From positions 62,001-126,000 of the forward strand of contig NZ_JAQTZU010000002.1 of assembly GCF_028687615.1 (NCBI RefSeq): DNA of 64,000 nt. Reading direction: 5' to 3'. Shown here in pieces: positions 19,469 to 27,574 of this stretch (within the stretch, counting starts at the first letter, position 1; every line of letters begins with the position of its first letter). Source of the stretch: Methylovulum sp. (GTDB lineage Bacteria > Pseudomonadota > Gammaproteobacteria > Methylococcales > Methylomonadaceae). The notes beneath the pieces are model-generated. The model searched no databases, was not told the DNA's origin, and was given only the letters and a program-made list of their open reading frames with translations. A program made the translations under genes and the position numbers.

Positions 19469-19762
19469 ACCGCATGGCAACAATATGGAATATCGCCAAT
19501 GACATTGCCTATACTCTGAACGGTCAGGTTTTCGGTTTTTGGAGCTTGGGTCTATTGACCCCGCACAGCGGGCGGGATGCCTTTATGCCCTAGGGGGTAC
19601 GCGCTCCGATTGGTCGAAAACTTGATGGTTTTTGCTCTCCCTCTTCCTTGATAAAAGCCGAAAACTCGACCGTTTAAAGTATGCATCCGGTTTTCCGCTA
19701 CATTGAAGTTGTTTCAGAAGTTGTTTCAAATGAGCCGGCGGTTTGCGGCATACATCCGTTAC
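19469..19762. other. Intergenic stretch, nothing recognised
   Basis: About 290 bp between convergent small genes. A 39-codon frame beginning ATGGCAACAATATGG has no ribosome binding site. CCGCACAGCGGGCGGG may form a small hairpin. No promoter, RNA gene or repeat shared with other parts of the window was seen. Confidence 0.4.
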
Positions 19763-20161
19763 TTATTGTCCGGCTCCAACTATTTTCACCAACCAACCGC
19801 CCGTACCTGTGCAATTGCTTTGCCCATCGGCGGAGATGGCTATTCTGGCGTATGTGTTTTTTAATGATGGCGGTAAGGTGCCGGTGACTTTAAAGCTACC
19901 TTCGTTTTCAGCATTTACCTGGATGGTCACGGGCAAATCTTTGATGGTGACTTTGATGGTGGTCGGGTAAGTGTTTGGCGATGCGGTGAAAGAAAAACCG
20001 GCATTGGCGGCGATTTCAGTATGTTCAGCCGGAATAAAATCAGTAAATTTGGGTTTTGCGCAGGCTTTGCCGCCACCGCCGCCGCCACCGTAAGCCCAGC
20101 AGGTGCTGCTCAGTAACATGAATATCAAAAACCACGCCTTAGAATTTTGTTTCATATCCAT
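19763..20161 (-). CDS. Small secreted protein with Gly-rich start
   Basis: The 132-residue product starts at ATG 20161, with GAGAGG 1 nt upstream (and so closer to the next in-frame ATG at 20155). A signal peptide (SKAWFLIFMLLSSTCWA) is followed by a run of seven glycines. The rest (FTASPNTYPTTIKVTIKDLP) looks like a single beta-sandwich domain. Two cysteines (KACAKP and QSNCTG) could pair. It is the last gene before the gsp operon on the same strand, 129 bp downstream of gspM, so it might be a passenger or substrate of that operon. The function is unknown. Confidence 0.6.
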   Translation of the reverse strand: MDMKQNSKAWFLIFMLLSSTCWAYGGGGGGGKACAKPKFTDFIPAEHTEIAANAGFSFTASPNTYPTTIKVTIKDLPVTIQVNAENEGSFKVTGTLPPSLKNTYARIAISADGQSNCTGTGGWLVKIVGAGQ

Positions 20162-20197
20162 GCCTCTCGTGTTGTTATTATTTTGGGTTATCCATTG

Positions 20198-20271
20198 ATC
20201 AAGTTATCGGTTTTTAAAGCCTTGTCAAAACTGTAATGGTTTACTAAAAACGGACACCCCGATAGCTTGAT
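20198..20271. repeat. Imperfect inverted repeat between gspM and the secreted-protein gene
   Basis: ATCAAGTTATCGG and CCGATAGCTTGAT are inverted copies with one mismatch, separated by 48 bp. It may be a transcript-end structure of the gsp operon or a decayed repeat. There is no T-run. Confidence 0.35.
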
Positions 20272-20290
20272 AAAATGTTTTTCCCCCACA

Positions 20291-20773
20291 TCACAAGCCT
20301 AACAAAAGCTTCCCTTTAACCTTCCCCTCATTTCCCGCTTCACGGCTAAGATTAATCTGCTTGACGCTGATGCCTTGGCTGCTATTGAGCGCGACCAGCC
20401 AATCTATTAACGGGTCAAACGGACATTGTTCCAGCGATAAAGCCACGCTGTCCTGGCCTTCGGGTTGCAAGCGTTTGATCGCGGGTTTGATGCCGGCTTG
20501 TTCGCTGCCGCTGTCGATGATGCCTAACAAAGATTGGTCAGGACTGGCTGGCGCGTTGGTGGCGGTTTCACGAAGTTGCACCACTTCACCGCTGATGCTT
20601 TGCAAAAAGCTGTGCAGGCGTTGCTGGTTGTCGATGGCGGTGTCCAGTTGTTGTTGGGCTTCGAGTAGGGGCTGGTAAGTGTAGGCATAAAGGCCGCTCA
20701 CTAACAACACCGCGCTGCCGCCGAACAATAGCACACGCTCACGGACATTGAGTTTTTCTAGCCAATGGTTCAT
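20291..20773 (-). CDS. gspM: Type II secretion system protein M
   Basis: GspM is an inner-membrane component that partners GspL and GspE. The 160-residue product has a short cytoplasmic start (MNHWLEKLNVRERVLLFG), one membrane helix and a periplasmic ferredoxin-like region. It overlaps gspL by 4 nt and is the last gsp gene of the operon. Confidence 0.9.
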   Translation of the reverse strand: MNHWLEKLNVRERVLLFGGSAVLLVSGLYAYTYQPLLEAQQQLDTAIDNQQRLHSFLQSISGEVVQLRETATNAPASPDQSLLGIIDSGSEQAGIKPAIKRLQPEGQDSVALSLEQCPFDPLIDWLVALNSSQGISVKQINLSREAGNEGKVKGKLLLGL

Positions 20774-21972
20774 GGTTTGCCCCCGCTGATTTCGATACGC
20801 GCGCTAACGCCAGTTTCATTGGGTTCTGCCGAGAGCATTTTTACGCCTAGCCCGTATGTGTTTTGCAGGCTTTGTTTGAATTGATCCAGTTGTGCGACAT
20901 CGCTGGCGGTGAGTTGTAGGTTGAGGGTGTTGTTGGCAAACTCCACCGCTTGCAGTTGCAGGCTAGGATTTTGCGTGAGCAGTTCGCCAGCCTGATAAAA
21001 CAAACGCAAAAACACACTGCCGCCGTTGTGGTTTTGTTTGCGCAAGGCAATCAGTTCCTGTTCGGCTTGGGTTTTGATGTTGACGATGCGTTTGAGGTTG
21101 GGGAAGGTTTGTTTGAACAAGTCCTTGTCCGCAGTTTCCAGAGTTTGTAATTCTGCTTCACTTTGCCAATACTTATTCAGCACGATGCCGTATTGCAAAC
21201 CGATGGCGATCAACAATAACGCGGCGGCGGGCAGCCAGTGTTGCCAGTGGAAATTGTGGGCGTTGCTGGCGCGGTAGTGCTCGGTGAGCAGGTTTAACAC
21301 GGGTTTGTTTGGCAGGTTTTCCGCCAACATCAGCAAGGGTTCGTCAATCCGTTCGATAGTGGTTTGCACACCGTCAGGCCAGGGTGAGGTGAAAGGCTGG
21401 CCGCTCCAGATTTTTAACTTCGGTGGTAACTGCTTGTTAATGAAATCTTTGTCGATGCTTTTTTCTATAAACAACGGCAAAAAATCACGGTCGCTACCTC
21501 CGCCTTGCCATTGTCCAAAACGCACGGTGGCTAGCTCGCCCGTCAACAATACCGATATTTCGCCGTCTTGATAAGGCAGTAACAGTGTTTCGGCATAAAC
21601 AGCTTCCAGTTTGATGTCTGCGTCGTAACAGGGTTGGAGCAGGTTTTGCAGGCGTTCGTGGGCGATGGCGGCAACGGCGACTAGGCCATCCGGCAATTTG
21701 TTCCAGACCAGATGGTAAGTTTCCACTTCATTGGCAAGCCAGTCTTCAATCGCGTAGGGCAGGGCTTTGGCGATTTGGCGGTGGGCGACGGGCAATTCCA
21801 CGGTGAACAGCAACACATCGGTGGCGGGCAATAGCAAAATGACGCTGGTGTTGCTTGCGGCGGTTGCCAAATCGTGCAAATTGCCGCGCTGCACTATGTC
21901 GATTGTGGACAAGTTTGTCCATTCATATTGTGTTTCGTGGTTGGTCAATCTGGCGAGTAAGGTCTCAGCCAT
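20770..21972 (-). CDS. gspL: Type II secretion system protein L
   Basis: GspL recruits the GspE ATPase to the membrane. The 400-residue product has an actin-like cytoplasmic region that includes LPATDVLLFTVELPVAHRQ and ALPYAIEDWL. It has a single helix near residue 245 (WLPAAALLLIAIGLQYGIVL) and a periplasmic ferredoxin-like end. It overlaps gspK and gspM by a few bases. Confidence 0.92.
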   Translation of the reverse strand: MAETLLARLTNHETQYEWTNLSTIDIVQRGNLHDLATAASNTSVILLLPATDVLLFTVELPVAHRQIAKALPYAIEDWLANEVETYHLVWNKLPDGLVAVAAIAHERLQNLLQPCYDADIKLEAVYAETLLLPYQDGEISVLLTGELATVRFGQWQGGGSDRDFLPLFIEKSIDKDFINKQLPPKLKIWSGQPFTSPWPDGVQTTIERIDEPLLMLAENLPNKPVLNLLTEHYRASNAHNFHWQHWLPAAALLLIAIGLQYGIVLNKYWQSEAELQTLETADKDLFKQTFPNLKRIVNIKTQAEQELIALRKQNHNGGSVFLRLFYQAGELLTQNPSLQLQAVEFANNTLNLQLTASDVAQLDQFKQSLQNTYGLGVKMLSAEPNETGVSARIEISGGKP

Positions 21973-23029
21973 GTTCGGGGCTCCTGCGTTGTCGCTTGAT
22001 CACGGTGACTTCACCGTTGTCTGTGCGTTTAAGTTGGCTGTCAAAAATTAACAGGATTTTGCCGATTTGGACACGGCTGGACAAGGCAAAATAATGGCTG
22101 CCGACGTTGAGTCCCTGTGTGCCTATGCCCAACGGGGCGACGGTTTCGTGATTGATAAATTCTTCGATGCTGGCAAAAGGTCTTTGTTTGATCGCCTGTG
22201 CCAAACTGCTGGCGTCTTTGTCAGGGAAGCCCTCCGCAAGACTGCGTAAAACCAGCGGATCGGCGGTGTTGATGTTGATTGGCGTATACTGGTCGGCGAC
22301 AAAAATGTAAGGTTTTAGGCGTTGATAATCGGTGCGGCTGATGCCTTTTATCAATAACAATTCGCTGGCATCGGCGAACAGCCGGTTGCCACTGCGGTAA
22401 GGCGTGGCTGTACGCAGATAAGTTTCATCTTCCGCACCGTTAGGGTAACGGATTTCGCTATCGGTATCCAACCAATCCAGGATCGCATCAATGCTGGCGG
22501 GATTGATTTTCAGCGAGCTGTACAAACGTCGCAGGCGGTCAACGTCCAAGCCGCTGGGTTCGCCATCGACCAGCAAATTATTTAGGTTGAACCGTCCTTG
22601 CAAATCCTCAAGTGCCGCCGTCATGCCGCCGCCTGGCATGGCGGTTTCTGGCAAAACCCGCGCCCAGCTTTCTTCGTAGCTGTCGCTTTTGTTGTCACGC
22701 CTGTCTTTGCTCAAGATGCTGCCCGCCCAGCTTTCCAAACCATAAACCGTGTCCATGCCTTGCGCCGAGCGTAATAAGTTTTCGGTGCGGCGTATATCCA
22801 ATTGGCGGCTGCTCGACATCGCCACCAACGCGATGCTGGCGATGGCGAGGATGAACAGGACTGTTAGTAAGGCCATGCCGCGTTGGGGTTTGGCGGTTTT
22901 TGTATTTTTTGTAGGTCGGGTTGGCGATAGCGTAACCCGACGGCATCTGAGCGGCACACCGCTACGCTGTCGGGTTACGCTATCGCTAACCCGACCTACA
23001 TTTATAGATGAATAAAATGAAATAGGCAC
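21965..23029 (-). CDS. gspK: Type II secretion system minor pseudopilin K, with repeat-derived leader extension
   Basis: GspK caps the pseudopilus tip. The pilin signature QRGMALLTVLFILAIA is present, with cleavage expected after Gly51. The helix-hairpin-helix-like core LLLIKGISRTDYQRLKPYI and LEDLQGRFNLNNLL are typical. The frame opens only at GTG 23029, giving a leader of 51 residues instead of the usual 6-15. Residues 11-40 are encoded by the palindromic repeat 22911-22999. No ATG occurs between the repeat and the signature, so translation probably initiates within or before the repeat. Whether the long leader is processed is not known. Confidence 0.88.
   Translation of the reverse strand: MPISFYSSINVGRVSDSVTRQRSGVPLRCRRVTLSPTRPTKNTKTAKPQRGMALLTVLFILAIASIALVAMSSSRQLDIRRTENLLRSAQGMDTVYGLESWAGSILSKDRRDNKSDSYEESWARVLPETAMPGGGMTAALEDLQGRFNLNNLLVDGEPSGLDVDRLRRLYSSLKINPASIDAILDWLDTDSEIRYPNGAEDETYLRTATPYRSGNRLFADASELLLIKGISRTDYQRLKPYIFVADQYTPININTADPLVLRSLAEGFPDKDASSLAQAIKQRPFASIEEFINHETVAPLGIGTQGLNVGSHYFALSSRVQIGKILLIFDSQLKRTDNGEVTVIKRQRRSPEHG
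22911..22999. repeat. Palindromic REP-like repeat inside the gspK 5' end
   Basis: GTAGGTCGGGTTGGCGATAG starts an arm that returns in inverted form up to CCGACCTAC at 22999; the 89-bp sequence can form a nearly perfect hairpin. The core TAGCGATAGCGTAAC resembles the core of the repeats at 27193 and 27435 (TTAGCGATAGCGTAATGCGC), which suggests a family. Confidence 0.8.
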
Positions 23030-23034
23030 GGCTG

Positions 23035-23610
23035 TTAGCTATGGATAAAAAACAAACGCTTAATTTCGCCCAATCCCTGCACGCTAAATGTCATTTCCAC
23101 TGCTTTAGGCGTTTCATCCGCCGACCAAAATGTTGTCCAGTCATCTTTAAAAAATCGCATTTGTAAATTTTCCAACGCCAGCAATTTGCGCCGCCGAGCT
23201 TCGCTTTGCTGGGTGCGGTCAAGTGTTGTCCATGCGTAACGGTATAACACACCTTGTTCCAATCGGTAGCTGATGCGTTGCAATTGGCTGCCGGATTGAT
23301 ATTCAGACCAGGCTGGGATGCTACGGGTCAGTGTCATTATTTCGCCATCCATGCCGCCGTGCATCGCCATTTCTGCTGTGCCGTAATCGTCGCGCACCGG
23401 GCGGGCGACGCTGCGGGCCAAATCTTCGTTGAGCAAATACAAGGCCATTTGCAATTCAGATAATTGCGCCGATTTAATGCTGGTTTGGGCGCGGGCATCG
23501 AGCAGGATTTTCAGCCCTGAATAGGCCATCACCGACATGATCGCGAACACCGCCATTGCAATCAGCAATTCCAGTAGGGTGAAGCCTTTGTGTTTGGAGT
23601 AAAAAAACAT
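23035..23610 (-). CDS. gspJ: Type II secretion system minor pseudopilin J
   Basis: The 191-residue pseudopilin has a prepilin signal HKGFTLLELLIAMAVFAIMS (Gly9, then Phe with Glu at +5). The body contains YRLEQGVLYRYAW and LQMRFFKDDW, as in GspJ/XcpW proteins. It forms the tip complex with GspI and GspK, which adjoin it. Confidence 0.93.
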   Translation of the reverse strand: MFFYSKHKGFTLLELLIAMAVFAIMSVMAYSGLKILLDARAQTSIKSAQLSELQMALYLLNEDLARSVARPVRDDYGTAEMAMHGGMDGEIMTLTRSIPAWSEYQSGSQLQRISYRLEQGVLYRYAWTTLDRTQQSEARRRKLLALENLQMRFFKDDWTTFWSADETPKAVEMTFSVQGLGEIKRLFFIHS

Positions 23611-23616
23611 GTTTTT

Positions 23617-24003
23617 TTACTCCACTTTCGGTTTGACGGGAATGGCAATTAAGCTGGTCATCGTGATGTAAGGTTCTTTATCGCCTTCCAAAAACACGTT
23701 GACGGTGTATTGCCACAGCCCCAAGGCGTTGCTAGTGACTGGGCGTTGCACTTGCCAATACCATTTACGTCCCGCCATCGTCTCCCAGCCGTCTTGTTGT
23801 TCCGGCAGTTCTTCCGACAAGCGCAGTTGGGTGATGTGGTTGCTGGCGATAATTCCCGCCAAGGTCTTGTTTTCCACATGCCACAGGTTACGGCTGTTAT
23901 CGGAGGTGATTTTAATCAGGCTAATCATGATGATAGCCAGCACCGCCAAGGCAATCAGGATTTCCAGCAGGGTGAAGCCCTGGGCTTTAGACGCTGCCAT
24001 CAA
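23617..24003 (-). CDS. gspI: Type II secretion system minor pseudopilin I
   Basis: The 128-residue pseudopilin has the signal AQGFTLLEILIALAVLAIIM. Further on is NKTLAGIIASNHITQLRLSE, the conserved GspI element (Ala, Asn and Gln positions), and KWYWQVQ also fits. It overlaps gspH by 4 nt and nucleates the tip complex. Confidence 0.93.
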   Translation of the reverse strand: MMAASKAQGFTLLEILIALAVLAIIMISLIKITSDNSRNLWHVENKTLAGIIASNHITQLRLSEELPEQQDGWETMAGRKWYWQVQRPVTSNALGLWQYTVNVFLEGDKEPYITMTSLIAIPVKPKVE

Positions 24004-24530
24004 GGTTGTGCCGTGCTGTGGGCGGTCATGATCAGGCCGTCTTTGGCGGTGTTGCTCACGGTAAAGGTTTCTTCGCTGTCTTGTAGGTTTAGCGTGATTT
24101 GGAACAAACCCATGTCGCCATCGGGTGTGAAAACGATTTGCGGATCAGGTTTGCTCGTGCCTGCCGTGGTTTCAATCAAGGCCAAGGGTTGTTTGTCGAG
24201 CATCAATGATAAGGCCAGTTGCGCGGGCAACGTCCGTTCCCGAAAAATCGCATCCTCAGTTTCCGTGCGCCATTCGCCATCGGCCAAGTTTAAAAAACGG
24301 TAGCCATGACGGTTACATTCCAAGGCCATAGGCATTCCGCGTACCATCGCTTCTTGGGTTGCCAGATTAAATAAGGCTACGATGCGTTCGGCCTCTTGGC
24401 GTTGCTGGTCGCGCTGCGTGCCGGAGCGCATAGACAGTGTCACCAAACTGCCCATAATGCCGATGATGACGATGACGATCAGCAATTCCAGCAATGTGAA
24501 GCCTTTAGCAGATTTGTTATCCATACGCAT
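24000..24530 (-). CDS. gspH: Type II secretion system minor pseudopilin H
   Basis: The protein has about 176 residues. The prepilin signal is SAKGFTLLELLIVIVIIGIM. It continues with the GspH/FimT pattern of an EAERIVALFNLATQEAMVRG helix. The start is placed at ATG 24530 (MRMDNKS). A longer frame to 24578 would be translated from the CACGAAA repeat block and is rejected. The repeat insertion lies right in front of the start, so the ribosome binding site there is weak. Confidence 0.88.
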   Translation of the reverse strand: MRMDNKSAKGFTLLELLIVIVIIGIMGSLVTLSMRSGTQRDQQRQEAERIVALFNLATQEAMVRGMPMALECNRHGYRFLNLADGEWRTETEDAIFRERTLPAQLALSLMLDKQPLALIETTAGTSKPDPQIVFTPDGDMGLFQITLNLQDSEETFTVSNTAKDGLIMTAHSTAQP

Positions 24531-24542
24531 CAAGCTAAGGAA

Positions 24543-24627
24543 TTTTTCCACGAAAGACACGAAAGACACGAAAGACACGAAAATGTATCTGGTCTTTTTC
24601 GTGTTTTTTCGTGATTTTCGTGGACAA
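24543..24627. repeat. CACGAAA-type repeat element between gspG and gspH
   Basis: CCACGAAA followed by three copies of GACACGAAA runs into a short spacer and then TTTTCGTGTTTTTTCGTG and TTTTCGTGGACAA in the opposite sense. An outer inverted pair, CATACGCATCAAGCTAAGG and CCTTAGCATGATGCGTATG, encloses the block (24526-24661). The terminal sequence matches the elements at 5098 and 27179. Confidence 0.7.
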
Positions 24628-24705
24628 CTATCATGGCTTTCTCCTTAGCATGATGCGTATGGGTTACAAACCCCGTCCTGCCCAATTGCCGATGCGCTGG
24701 CAAGT

Positions 24706-25137
24706 TTATTTTTGTTCCCAATTGGTGATGTCCGCACCCGCATCCGTGCCGCCTTCAACACCGTCCGCACCCAGCGAGTACAGATCAAACTCGCCGTGCG
24801 CGCCGGGTTGCAGATACAGATACGGCTTGTTCCACGGATCAACCGGCAAGCTTTGTAGATAACCGCCTTTTTTCCAATTCGCGCCCGCCGCCAAGCCGTT
24901 GGGTTTGGTCACTAACGCTTCCAGACCTTGTTCAGTGGTCGGGTAGCTGTAATTGTCGAGGCGGTACAAATCCAAGGCGGCAGTGACGGCGCGGATGTCC
25001 TGCTTGGCTTTGGTGGCACGGGCTTCATCAGGTCGGCCCATAATTTTCGGCACGATGATGGAGGCCAAAATGCCTAAGATGACGACGACGATCATGACTT
25101 CTATTAAGGTGAAGCCGGAGAGGTTTTTTCTGTTCAT
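24706..25137 (-). CDS. gspG: Type II secretion system major pseudopilin G
   Basis: GspG builds the pseudopilus shaft. The 143-residue product carries the highly conserved start LSGFTLIEVMIVVVILGILA and then IVPKIMGRPDEARATKAKQD. The calcium-loop region YPTTEQGLEALVTKPNG and WNKPYLYLQPG are both present. AGGAAACCACC precedes the ATG. Its neighbours upstream are a HEPN-like gene and then gspF, so the usual gspF-gspG junction is interrupted. Confidence 0.97.
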   Translation of the reverse strand: MNRKNLSGFTLIEVMIVVVILGILASIIVPKIMGRPDEARATKAKQDIRAVTAALDLYRLDNYSYPTTEQGLEALVTKPNGLAAGANWKKGGYLQSLPVDPWNKPYLYLQPGAHGEFDLYSLGADGVEGGTDAGADITNWEQK

Positions 25138-25232
25138 GGTGGTTTCCTAGTGAATGAATTCATCGTTCCAACTATGAGCGTCACTGCCAGTAAGTTAGGG
25201 ATTTATTTTTATTTTCAATAAGTTATTCTGCT

Positions 25233-25340
25233 GGTTACCAATCTCTGGCTTGGTAACCCAAGTCAGAAGCTCTAGCTGCGTGAATAATAGGAAGCTAGAG
25301 CTTCCTAAACTGCATTCCAAAGCCGGAGCTTGGGAACTAG
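25233..25340. repeat. Cluster of short palindromes on one side of the HEPN-like gene
   Basis: GGTTACCA and TGGTAACC form one inverted pair. GAAGCTCTAGC and GCTAGAGCTTC form another (25266-25304). They are followed by GCATTCCAAAGCCGGAGCTT. A similar palindrome, GCCCAACTAGAGCTTGGGC, lies on the other side of the gene at 25895-25913. Confidence 0.6.
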
Positions 25341-25397
25341 CGCAAATTGGGTTGCATAAAGATTCGACTCAACTATGCCATTCTAAATTATGCGGGA

Positions 25398-25859
25398 TTA
25401 TCCCTTCTCAGCTTTTTTGAGTAGCGCAATGGCTTTCCAACTTAGAAAAATGATTGAAATTCTAGCTGCTTCTCCAGCACCTTTGGTACAAGAAGCTTCG
25501 AAAGCCTTTTTTTGTATGTCTTCCCGATCGAATTTCAAGCTACTAAGCTCTTTGATTGATACTTCGTAGTCATGTATATGAGCATAGTTGTTCCTTATTT
25601 TATTGATGGCTTTGAATGCAGAATAATGTTTTTCATCAAATAGTGCCATTGCATAAGCTAAATCGAGCTTAAGTTCAAAAGTTCTTCTCGAACGAAAAAA
25701 AGCATTAGGTTTCTTTAAATTATTAGAGATCAAAGTTTCTAGAACTTTTTCAATAAAAATGTGCCCTTTTAGAATAGGTGACATTTCATCTTGATCAAAA
25801 ACCAAACGTTCCATCGCATGTTGATCAAGCTCATCAAAAGACAATTCATTAAAATTCAA
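25398..25859 (-). CDS. HEPN-like protein inserted in the gsp operon
   Basis: The 153-residue, all-helical, AT-rich protein carries the sequence KAINKIRNNYAHIHDYE near residue 90. RNNYAH fits the R-x(4)-H motif of HEPN ribonucleases and HEPN-like helper proteins. The earlier LEKVLETLISNNL-type helix (here IEKVLETLISNNLKKP) and RSRRTFELKLDLAYAM resemble MltR- or DUF4145-like proteins, which may lack nuclease activity. Composition differs clearly from the adjoining gsp genes, and palindromes flank it. No antitoxin partner adjoins it. Confidence 0.6.
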   Translation of the reverse strand: MNFNELSFDELDQHAMERLVFDQDEMSPILKGHIFIEKVLETLISNNLKKPNAFFRSRRTFELKLDLAYAMALFDEKHYSAFKAINKIRNNYAHIHDYEVSIKELSSLKFDREDIQKKAFEASCTKGAGEAARISIIFLSWKAIALLKKAEKG

Positions 25860-25937
25860 ACTTTACTCCGAAAGGTTCATTTGGAACAACTAACGCCCAA
25901 CTAGAGCTTGGGCACAAGCGTAAACATGATAATTTGG

Positions 25938-27149
25938 TCACCGAATCAACTGATTCATCTCAAAAATCGGCAACAAGATCGCCAGCACTATCGTCAGCAC
26001 CACCAGGCCCATAAACAAAATCAACGCCGGTTCAAACAAGCCCATCGTCAGTTCGGTCAGGGCTTCCATTTCCCGTTCCTGGTCGTCGGCGGCGTTCGCC
26101 AACATGCGCGGCAATTGCCCACTGGCTTCGCCGCTGGCGATCAAGTGGATGGTCACGGGCGGGAAGAAGCCGCATTTTTCCAGGGCTTTATTCAGGCTTT
26201 GACCTTCGCGTACACGCAGGGCGGTGTTTTCAACGGCTTTTTCCATTGCGTTGTTCGCCAGCACTTGGCTGGAGATTTTCAAGGCTTCCAGCAATTCCAC
26301 GCCGCTATTGGTCAAAATCGCCAAAGTGCGGGTGAAGCGGGCGGTGTTGATGCCTTTGGTGAAGCGCGAAATCACCGGCGCGGTGAGCAGAAAGCGGTGG
26401 AAAGCCAAGCGCGGTTTGGGATTGCGCAGGATGGCTTTGCTGATGGCCGATGCTGTGGCGATGCCAATTAAAAGATATAAACCGTAAGCCTTAAAAAAAT
26501 CGCTGCAAGCAATCAAGCCCATGGTCAGCGCGGGCAGTTTTTGATCCATTTTGTCGAAAACGCTAGTAATTTCCGGCACGACATAGGTCAGCAAACCGAT
26601 CACCACCAAAATCGACACGCCCGTGAGCATGACCGGATAAATCATCGCCATTTGCAATTTGCTGTGGATTTGGCCTTTGTCGCTGAGGTAATCGGCAAGC
26701 CGTTCCAGCACTTGGTCGAGTTTGCCGGACGATTCGCCCGCCGCGACGGTGGCGCGGTACAGCGGCGAGAAGGTGCTGGGGAAAGCGTTGCAAGCTTGCG
26801 CGAAACTTTGGCCTTCGAGGATTCGCGTCCTAATCCCTAACAAAATCCGCCGCGTCCCTGCCGATTCCAATTGTTTGGCGATAATGCCCAAAGCTTCGTC
26901 TATCGCCAAACCGGAGCGCAACAAGGCCGACAATTGCCGCGTGATGTGCGCCATTTGCCGCAAGCTGATGCGTGGGGCGAAGAAACTGCTCTGGGTTTTA
27001 TGTTCTTTTTTCTGGACCTCGTGCAGTTCCAGCAAGGTCAAACCTTGGCTACGCAGTTGTTGCCGCGCTAGTTTGACCGTGTCGCTCTCGAACACGCCTT
27101 TCTGGGTTTGGCCTTTGGCGTTGACGGCTTGGTATTCGAAGGCTGGCAT
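25938..27149 (-). CDS. gspF: Type II secretion system inner-membrane platform protein F
   Basis: GspF is the polytopic platform protein that contacts GspE and GspL. The 403-residue product begins MPAFEYQAVNAKGQTQKGV. It has two GspF domains, the first including FPSTFSPLYRATVAAGESSG and the second NSGVELLEALKISS and ASGEASGQLPRML. Three helices are visible near residues 170, 220 and 375. All are normal for the family. Confidence 0.96.
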   Translation of the reverse strand: MPAFEYQAVNAKGQTQKGVFESDTVKLARQQLRSQGLTLLELHEVQKKEHKTQSSFFAPRISLRQMAHITRQLSALLRSGLAIDEALGIIAKQLESAGTRRILLGIRTRILEGQSFAQACNAFPSTFSPLYRATVAAGESSGKLDQVLERLADYLSDKGQIHSKLQMAMIYPVMLTGVSILVVIGLLTYVVPEITSVFDKMDQKLPALTMGLIACSDFFKAYGLYLLIGIATASAISKAILRNPKPRLAFHRFLLTAPVISRFTKGINTARFTRTLAILTNSGVELLEALKISSQVLANNAMEKAVENTALRVREGQSLNKALEKCGFFPPVTIHLIASGEASGQLPRMLANAADDQEREMEALTELTMGLFEPALILFMGLVVLTIVLAILLPIFEMNQLIR

Positions 27150-27178
27150 GGTTAGATGTTATTTAATGGTGTTGGGAT

Positions 27179-27314
27179 TTGTCCACGAAAGAGCGCGTAG
27201 GGCGCATTAGCGATAGCGTAATGCGCCGGATGATTGAAATCCAACATGCGGTGCAATACGGCTATCGCCTATTGCACCCTACGGATTGCGCCTTACCGCG
27301 TTTTTCGTGGACAA
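27179..27314. repeat. Composite repeat: TTGTCCACGAAA-bounded element holding a REP-like palindrome
   Basis: TTGTCCACGAAA at 27179-27190 and TTTCGTGGACAA at 27303-27314 are inverted ends. Inside are the palindrome GGCGCATTAGCGATAGCGTA-type (27199-27229) and a second one around GGTGCAATACGGCTATCGCC. Part of this interior is repeated at 27435-27565. Confidence 0.75.
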
Positions 27315-27320
27315 TAAAAG

Positions 27321-27434
27321 ATCATTCCTTCTGCGTAATCCGTATCGCCTCATCCAAGCTGGTCTCACCCGCCAACACTTTCGCCAACGCGCTTTGTTGG
27401 ATGCTGCGTGATGCTAATCTGGCGTGTTGTTCCA
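27321..27434 (-). pseudogene. Duplicated 3' end of gspE
   Basis: These 114 bp repeat the last 114 bp of gspE (27574-27687) in the same orientation. The frame is still open and reads EQHARLASRSIQQSALAKVL and on to a stop. Only two residues differ from the real gene end (Ser to Ala, Phe to Ala/Leu region). There is no start, so it is a fragment. Together with the REP-like sequence it forms the first copy of a roughly 245-bp tandem unit. Confidence 0.85.
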
Positions 27435-27565
27435 GCGCGTAGGGCGCATTAGCGATAGCGTAATGCGCCGGATGATTGAAATCCAACATGCGGTGCAATA
27501 CGGCTATCGCCTATTGCACCCTACAGATTGCGCCTTACCGCGTTTTTCGTGTTTTTCGTGGACAA
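27435..27565. repeat. Second copy of the REP-like repeat, next to the gspE stop
   Basis: GCGCGTAGGGCGCATTAGCG and the following bases repeat 27193-27314 almost exactly, with one extra GTTTTTCGT near the end. This copy lacks the left TTGTCCACGAAA end but keeps the right end (TTTCGTGGACAA, 27554-27565). Confidence 0.8.
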
Positions 27566-27574
27566 TTTTTAAAA

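Noticed and set aside
24530..24721. Serine/cysteine-rich frames across the CACGAAA array, such as SCLSCLSCLSW
   Set aside because: They are translations of tandem repeats, not genes.
25233..25340. CRISPR array
   Set aside because: The palindromes are few, unequal and irregularly spaced, and no cas genes are present.
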